Made by a program: the position numbers and the translations under genes | Origin: Candidatus Dependentiae bacterium | Lineage (GTDB): Bacteria; Babelota; Babeliae; Babelales; Babelaceae | Assembly: GCA_013821315.1 (NCBI GenBank) | Contig: JACDHA010000001.1 | Location: forward strand, 1-64,000 | DNA: 64,000 nt | Direction: 5' to 3' | Shown: piece by piece, positions 59,457 through 64,000 of the stretch | How the letters are laid out: every line of letters starts with the position of its first letter | Numbering within the stretch: position 1 is the first letter of the stretch | The notes under the pieces: model-generated | Database searches by the model: none | What the model saw: the letters and a program-made list of their open reading frames with translations, nothing else | Told to the model about the DNA's origin: nothing

Positions 59457-60296
59457 ATGCAAAACAAAATAAAGATCATGATGTTATCATTAATAAGTAT
59501 AGTTCCTCAGTTAAACATGATAGCCATGAATGAGTCTCGTTCGAATGCTGATCGTAATAAATACCGCAATGAAATAGCTCTTAGGGTTGCAGCTTATAAG
59601 GGTGATAGAAAGAAAGTATTAGAGTTATTAAATGCTGGAGTTGATGTTAATGCAACTAATCCATCTAATCCACAAGGTAATACAGCGCTTGAGTATGCTG
59701 TGGAAAAGGGACATACAGATATCGTAAAAGACTTAACTGCTGCTCAAACTCGTGGTGCTAAGATCATTAATGCCTCAGATAAAACAGGGCAAGATCTTTC
59801 TCCTATGATGAATAGCGATCTACAGTTTCTTAAGGAAAATGTTATTAAGGAGACTGCTGGTGACAGTGTTTATCCGTATAGAGAAAATCCTACAAAGGAA
59901 CTTATAAGACAGCTTTTTGATGGTTGGAGTCCATCAATAGAATACATCAAAGATTTAATAGCTAATGGAGCGAATGTTAATGCTCGTGATCGCAATAATT
60001 ATACCGTGCTTCACCAGGCTGTCACGCGAAATCGTTTAGATATTGTAAAAGAGTTAATAGCTGCCGGAGCTGATATTAATAGCTATAGTGGCGACAGGAC
60101 AGCACTTATGCACGCCGCTGCTGTTGGTCATGAAGAGATCGTAAAGGCATTGATAGCAGCTAGGGCTGATGTTAATGCTACTGCTCGTGGTGGTTACAAT
60201 CAGGGTTTGAGAGCGAGTGATTTTGCCCAGAGTAATACATATCGCAAAATTGCAGACTCATTAAGAGCTGCTGAATCTCGTTCTAGACCTTATTAA
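59457..60296 (+). CDS. Exported ankyrin-repeat protein (279 aa)
   Basis: ATG 59457 with GAAAGG upstream; an in-frame TTG at 59451 lacks it. A signal peptide (1-25) precedes two ankyrin repeats (~40-100), then a non-ankyrin insertion of ~60 residues with a LRQLFDGWSPSIEYIKDL stretch, then three further repeats (~160-255; YTVLHQAVTRNRLDIVKELIAAGADIN, DRTALMHAAAVGHEEIVKALIAARADVN, each named by key residues). An insertion between two repeat groups is unusual and may be a separate binding module. Own terminator downstream. Confidence 0.85.
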   Translation: MQNKIKIMMLSLISIVPQLNMIAMNESRSNADRNKYRNEIALRVAAYKGDRKKVLELLNAGVDVNATNPSNPQGNTALEYAVEKGHTDIVKDLTAAQTRGAKIINASDKTGQDLSPMMNSDLQFLKENVIKETAGDSVYPYRENPTKELIRQLFDGWSPSIEYIKDLIANGANVNARDRNNYTVLHQAVTRNRLDIVKELIAAGADINSYSGDRTALMHAAAVGHEEIVKALIAARADVNATARGGYNQGLRASDFAQSNTYRKIADSLRAAESRSRPY

Positions 60297-60486
60297 TGCT
60301 CATGTCTATAATAATTTTAATGAAGGAGGATATTAGTGTCCTTTCTACCATTTTGTTGAACGTTAAAGTTTAGAAAAGGCAAGAGAAATTTGTCTTAATT
60401 CTGTATACTAAAAAACAAGGGCCGTGCTAAGTAGGGCCCTTGTTTTTAGTAAAAGTTATTTGTAAGTTATCAATAGTGTTTTCTGA
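60297..60486. other. Gap with terminator
   Basis: Holds the terminator at 60411-60447 and no recognisable gene. Confidence 0.35.
60411..60447 (+). terminator. Terminator after the 279-aa ankyrin gene
   Basis: AAAAACAAGGGCC pairs with GGGCCCTTGTTTTT around a 9-10 nt loop, with T-run. Confidence 0.85.
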
Positions 60487-60598
60487 AGACCCATCTCTCA
60501 ATTTGATTGTAGTACATACGTTCATATATCTATTTATTATCCTTTGTAATTATCAAATAAGACAGGCGCTAATAAAAAATCTAGAAAAAGTTGGCTAA
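60487..60598 (+). pseudogene. Second decayed tail of the SGNH-hydrolase-like family
   Basis: The plus-strand end LCNYQIRQALIKNLEKVG-stop mirrors MLCNYHIRQALVRIARS at 59.05-59.11 kb, with a decayed SLN...H-like stretch before it. No start, ribosome site or complete domain. The stop overlaps the end of the minus-strand ankyrin gene by four bases. Confidence 0.6.
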
Positions 60599-61566
60599 GT
60601 AAAGACATAGTTTGAAATAGCTTGGGCTATATCGAGCGGCACGGTAATAGTTTTTAATTGATCTTGAGCATTAATTACTATAAGTGGCTGTAAGGCAAGT
60701 AGCCGAGCTAAAGCAGTGCATGCTGCTTGATGATTTTGTGCTCGATAATCTAAAAGAAGGCTAACAATATGATTTTTAATAGAAGCAGTATTTAAAGGCC
60801 ATGTTTTTTGGATAAAATCTGAACTTTCTTCTAATTTAGAAAAATAATACTCATGTAGCTCTTTGTTTTTTTTTTCCATATCAAATGCAGGAGCGTTAGC
60901 TGCTGTTTGATAAGCACATTCACCCTTTTGGTTTTTAATGCAGGGGTTAACTTTGTATTTGAGTAAACAGTTAATTAAATGAATATTAAGCTGTTCAGCA
61001 GCATGGTGGAGGGGTGTATTGCCTGAGTAGTTTTGACTATCTGGGGAAACACCATGCTGCACTAAAAGCTCTGCTATTTTCTCAATTGATTTGCTGTAGT
61101 TGCCGGGGTTATGTTTTTGTGTTAACCAATGGAAGCTGAACTCTTTTGTAGTTTGCACTAGCGAGGGTAAAGCCGTAAGAAAAAGTTCAATTACTTGGCT
61201 ATTAGCTGTTTCTAAAGCATCTTTAAAAATACTAGTAAGTGATGAATAGAGAATGCTTTGTTGATCAGTATGTAATGCTGTATGAGTAAGCAAAAGTTTT
61301 AACATAGTATATTCTTTGTTAAGATAAGCCCAAGTAAGGGGAGTATGCATGCCCTGAAGAGTAAGTTGTGCGCCTTTACTTAATGCTTTTTGTACTTTGA
61401 TTGTATCGTTAGTGTGTAATGCCTTCCAAAGTTGGTTACTATAATACTGTGTAGCTTTATTATTAAGGTATGTCTTAACCAAATTCATGCTTATACTAGC
61501 TAATGAGTAGCCTACTAACACTATAAAAATAACAAAGTAATAAGCTTTGGTAGAACCTTCATACAT
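60595..61566 (-). CDS. Exported ankyrin-repeat protein with F-box-like tail (323 aa)
   Basis: A signal/anchor segment (~8-27) is followed by ankyrin repeats of mixed quality: one at ~45-100, and two near-consensus ones at ~170-230 (NTPLHHAAEQLNIHLINCLLKYK). Between lies a helical part. The protein ends TVPLDIAQAISNYVFT, an LPxxI..I..Y helix like that ending the 290-residue ankyrin protein at 52.6 kb. It lies just downstream of the FAD oxidoreductase gene (10 bp gap) on the same strand and is probably cotranscribed with it. Confidence 0.78.
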   Translation of the reverse strand: MYEGSTKAYYFVIFIVLVGYSLASISMNLVKTYLNNKATQYYSNQLWKALHTNDTIKVQKALSKGAQLTLQGMHTPLTWAYLNKEYTMLKLLLTHTALHTDQQSILYSSLTSIFKDALETANSQVIELFLTALPSLVQTTKEFSFHWLTQKHNPGNYSKSIEKIAELLVQHGVSPDSQNYSGNTPLHHAAEQLNIHLINCLLKYKVNPCIKNQKGECAYQTAANAPAFDMEKKNKELHEYYFSKLEESSDFIQKTWPLNTASIKNHIVSLLLDYRAQNHQAACTALARLLALQPLIVINAQDQLKTITVPLDIAQAISNYVFT

Positions 61567-61575
61567 AATGAGACT

Positions 61576-62865
61576 TTATTTTAAATATTTATTTATAAAA
61601 TTGCCTAAAGCAAACGATGCTTTTGTGCCTATGATATGCTGTACTCTATGATTTACACCAAAGCTTCGTGAGCTTGAAAAATACGCATCCATATCACTTT
61701 TGTTAGAGAGTATTTTTTCAGCACTATAGTTACCTAAAGCAGTTGCCCAGGAGAGCCCTGTTGCGCCACTTATATAATAAATATGTGAATACTGACTATC
61801 TGGTTCAGCTAACGGTAATAAATCTTTAGTTATACCAATAAGCCCGGGCCACATATACTCAAACTCAAGCTGCATATGAGGAAATACCTTGCTTATATAA
61901 CGAGTAAGCTTATTATATATATGGGTTGCATGATGATTAGGATTTTTTGCATACGTTGATAGAATGCTTCCTCCTCCTAACAGTAGGCGATTAGTATGCG
62001 CAACTCTAAAATAGTTAAATACTAACTCTGTATCAGTAATCATAAGATTTTTTTCAGGAAACAGACTTTCTATTTGTCTATCAGAAAGTGGTTTTGAAAC
62101 CATTAAAAAGGTTTGAGCATGATAGACGTCAAGCTCAAATTTATGAAGGTCCGGTAAAAAACGGTCAACAGCAACTATAATATGCTGTGCTTTTACCTGA
62201 GCATGAGGTGTAGTAATAGTGTGATCGTCTATACGTAAAGCGGGGGTGTTTTCATAAATTTGCACTCCTAAATTGATTAAAACATCTTTAAAACCTTGGC
62301 AATATAAATAGGCTATAATGCCAAACGTTGAGCTATCACGTACAGCATTTGTGTAATATGAGCTATTTATTATGCTAGACAGCTGTGGCTTTGTATACAA
62401 GCGACTTGGATAGTTAAGTTTAAGTCGTGCTTCATGTTCACGCGCCACCTCTTTAGCACTATGCTTACTTGTCGAAATAAAGAGCGTATCTTGTTTTTGA
62501 TAATCACACTCAATACCGTATTTTTGTATATATTGTTCTAGTAAATTGCATCCAGATAAAGAAAAGTTCCATAACTTTTGAGCGCCCTCTATGCCCCAAC
62601 GGCTAGTAAAGTTGTCTGCTTCTAATTCTGAATCAGGGCTAACAAAACCTGAACTTTTGCCACTTGCGCCAGCACCACAAAAATCTTTTTCAAGTAAGGC
62701 AACTGAAAGGCCTTTTGCGCGAAAACTATGAGCAGCTGCAAGTCCCGCAGCACCACCACCTATAACAGCGACATCAATTTGTATGTCGTTAGTAAGCTCT
62801 TTTTTAGAAGGATTTTTGAGAGTATACCAATATACTTTATCTTTAGGTAATATAGTTTTGCCCAT
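61576..62865 (-). CDS. FAD-dependent oxidoreductase (DAO/glycine-oxidase-like family)
   Basis: A 429-residue protein with the dinucleotide loop GGGAAGLAAAHSF (~36-48), the ASGKSSGFV block (~68-76) that contacts the flavin in DAO-type oxidases, and a C-terminal WPGLIGITKD with SGATGLSWATALG. The FAD is probably bound without covalent link. Such enzymes oxidise amino acids or related amines (for example gamma-glutamylputrescine oxidase PuuB-like, or YurR-type). The substrate cannot be told; no pathway genes flank it. It starts at ATG 62865. Confidence 0.85.
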   Translation of the reverse strand: MGKTILPKDKVYWYTLKNPSKKELTNDIQIDVAVIGGGAAGLAAAHSFRAKGLSVALLEKDFCGAGASGKSSGFVSPDSELEADNFTSRWGIEGAQKLWNFSLSGCNLLEQYIQKYGIECDYQKQDTLFISTSKHSAKEVAREHEARLKLNYPSRLYTKPQLSSIINSSYYTNAVRDSSTFGIIAYLYCQGFKDVLINLGVQIYENTPALRIDDHTITTPHAQVKAQHIIVAVDRFLPDLHKFELDVYHAQTFLMVSKPLSDRQIESLFPEKNLMITDTELVFNYFRVAHTNRLLLGGGSILSTYAKNPNHHATHIYNKLTRYISKVFPHMQLEFEYMWPGLIGITKDLLPLAEPDSQYSHIYYISGATGLSWATALGNYSAEKILSNKSDMDAYFSSSRSFGVNHRVQHIIGTKASFALGNFINKYLK

Positions 62866-63051
62866 AATATCTCTTTTATATACAAGTTCAGTATAATGCC
62901 TTAGCTAATGTGAGATTAATTAAAATTAGACCTCAAAGTAAAGAGATATGTGCTTAAATAAGTGAACTTAACTAAAAAATTGGTATACTAAAACTTAAGC
63001 TGATTTTAAAAATTATCAACAAAAAATTATTAACAATCGTAGGACGATACT

Positions 63052-63843
63052 ATGAATAAAAAAGAATTAATGTCATCTAAGCCCCGTTTTTCTAACTATG
63101 GTATTGATGCACCGCTTGTTATAGTAGGTTTTGCCCTAAGTGGGATAGCTCTTTTAGCTTTCGCTTTAGGACTTTATTATACTACGTGCAATTCTTGGAT
63201 GCACTGTAGCATTTCTTTGTTAGTGCTATTGGCTTCTCTCTATTGTTTAGGTGTAGCTGCTTATATGATATTTAGTAGTCTTTTTGGTAAATATATTCAA
63301 AGCCATAAAATGCTTGATAAAATTACTTGGCGAGGTAATGAGCGAGTACTTGATGTTGGTTGTGGGCGCGGTTTGTTACTTATAGGTGCAGCGCATCGTC
63401 TTACTACAGGAAAAGCAGTAGGTATTGATACCTGGCGCTATAGAGATCTTTCAGGCAATACTAAAAAAGCTGTTCTTGCTAACGCACAAAAAGAAGGTGT
63501 AGAACATAAGGTTTCTGTTTTTGATGCTGACGCTACAGCTTTGCCTTTTGAAAGTGGTAGCTTTGATGTTGTTTTGTCTAGTTTTGTTTTGCATGCTATA
63601 TCTAACCGCAAAAGCAGAGAAAAAGCTTTACAAGAGATGGCTCGAGTTCTTAAACCCCATGGTACTATTGTTATTCAAGATTTTCAGTTTACTGATCAGT
63701 ATGTAGCTGCTTATGAGAAGTTAGGTTTTAGTGTACAGCGTTCAAAAGTACAGTGGTTTGTATTTCCACCAGCACGTATAATAACTGTACATAATCAACC
63801 AGCCCTTACCCATGAGTCAGTAAACTATACTTTAGTTTCATAG
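63052..63843 (+). CDS. Membrane-anchored class I SAM-dependent methyltransferase
   Basis: The 263 residues have two to three N-terminal membrane helices (~20-45, ~52-75) and then a Rossmann-type methyltransferase: motif I VLDVGCGRG (98-106), acidic D123 in VGIDTW, motif with DADATALPFESGSFDVV (~154-168) and a VLKPHGTIVIQDF strand. The fold resembles UbiE/Methyltransf_11 enzymes; membrane anchoring hints at a lipid or quinone substrate (inference). Weak ribosome site; preceded by an AT-rich promoter with a TATACT box. Confidence 0.88.
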   Translation: MNKKELMSSKPRFSNYGIDAPLVIVGFALSGIALLAFALGLYYTTCNSWMHCSISLLVLLASLYCLGVAAYMIFSSLFGKYIQSHKMLDKITWRGNERVLDVGCGRGLLLIGAAHRLTTGKAVGIDTWRYRDLSGNTKKAVLANAQKEGVEHKVSVFDADATALPFESGSFDVVLSSFVLHAISNRKSREKALQEMARVLKPHGTIVIQDFQFTDQYVAAYEKLGFSVQRSKVQWFVFPPARIITVHNQPALTHESVNYTLVS

Positions 63844-63940
63844 CTCTATTACTTTAAGAAATTCTTGCACTACTAGTGTATTTTAAAATATAATTATAAT
63901 TGATAATAAAAAATATTTTAAAAAAAATAAAGGAATTTTC

Positions 63941-64000
63941 ATGAAGCAAAAAAGATTAATAGTTTACCTGATTGTAGGTTTTGCAACTTTACTCAACGCA
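63941..64000 (+). CDS. Start of an exported protein (cut by window edge)
   Basis: AAAGGAA lies 6 bases before an ATG opening MKQKRLIVYLIVGFATLLNA, a typical signal peptide with likely cleavage at the end of the window. Only 20 codons are present, so nothing can be said of the mature protein. Confidence 0.6.
   Translation, partial: MKQKRLIVYLIVGFATLLNA

Overview
The window is AT-rich bacterial DNA that reads like the genome of a host-dependent (intracellular or protist-associated) Gram-negative-type bacterium. It carries an ATP/ADP translocase, a LolC/E-type permease and a TolC-like lipoprotein (which imply an outer membrane), and about 40 exported proteins, many built from eukaryote-like modules: ankyrin repeats, WD40 propellers, leucine-rich repeats, a RING-H2 finger, an F-box-like plus ubiquitin-like protein, PP2C, Fic, Sir2-like and J-domain-like. 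This mix resembles Candidatus Dependentiae (TM6; Babela-like bacteria). That assignment is inference from gene content; there is no rRNA gene in the window to test it. No tRNA, rRNA or CRISPR array was recognised.

Layout. 1-9.2 kb: truncated LolC/E permease, ribose-5-phosphate isomerase B, two tandem FtsH-like proteins with damaged protease sites, a membrane-anchored thioredoxin reductase-thioredoxin fusion and a lambda-type lysozyme. 9.3-17.4 kb: an alpha/beta hydrolase, two small Tyr-rich exported proteins, two tandem WD40-ankyrin genes (the second frameshifted, with a third copy left only as a scrap), an exported J-domain-like protein, a GxxH-family protein and a MepB-like protein. 17.5-29.6 kb: leucyl aminopeptidase, ANK-RING protein, two lipase/PAF-acetylhydrolase-like enzymes, a YafQ-type toxin-antitoxin pair, an exported Sir2-like protein, FtsW, two ankyrin proteins, a P-loop kinase-like protein and two small exported proteins. 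29.6-38 kb: WD40-like protein, exported Fic protein, ATP/ADP translocase, TolC-like lipoprotein, an unknown 461-residue protein and an exported cysteine-peptidase-like protein.

38-46.5 kb: tyrosine recombinase and RecT-type annealing protein (a phage-type pair), an ankyrin protein, an ABC-2 exporter pair, an exported zinc metallopeptidase and a vanadium-haloperoxidase-like enzyme. 46.5-53.5 kb: a second GxxH paralogue, a tandem PP2C protein (one intact and one dead domain), ankyrin, LRR and F-box/ubiquitin-like proteins. 53.6-58 kb: two small proteins, a 6-phosphogluconate dehydrogenase, TVP38/DedA-type and HdeD-type membrane proteins, and small exported proteins. 58.2-60.6 kb: a decayed TnpB element, fragments of an SGNH-hydrolase-like gene and an ankyrin gene. 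60.6-64 kb: an ankyrin protein, a FAD oxidoreductase, a membrane methyltransferase and the first 20 codons of an exported protein.

Working together (inference): the bacterium imports ATP, keeps a small core (PpiB-independent sugar phosphates via RpiB and 6PGDH, FtsW, PepA, Lol export) and devotes most of this region to exported proteins that could act on host ubiquitin, phosphorylation, AMPylation, lipids and protein-protein scaffolds. Genes are mostly single units or pairs with strong hairpin terminators between them; many starts have AAGGAG-type ribosome sites and TATACT-like -10 boxes. Decayed paralogues and a dead transposon show ongoing gene turnover in the exported families.
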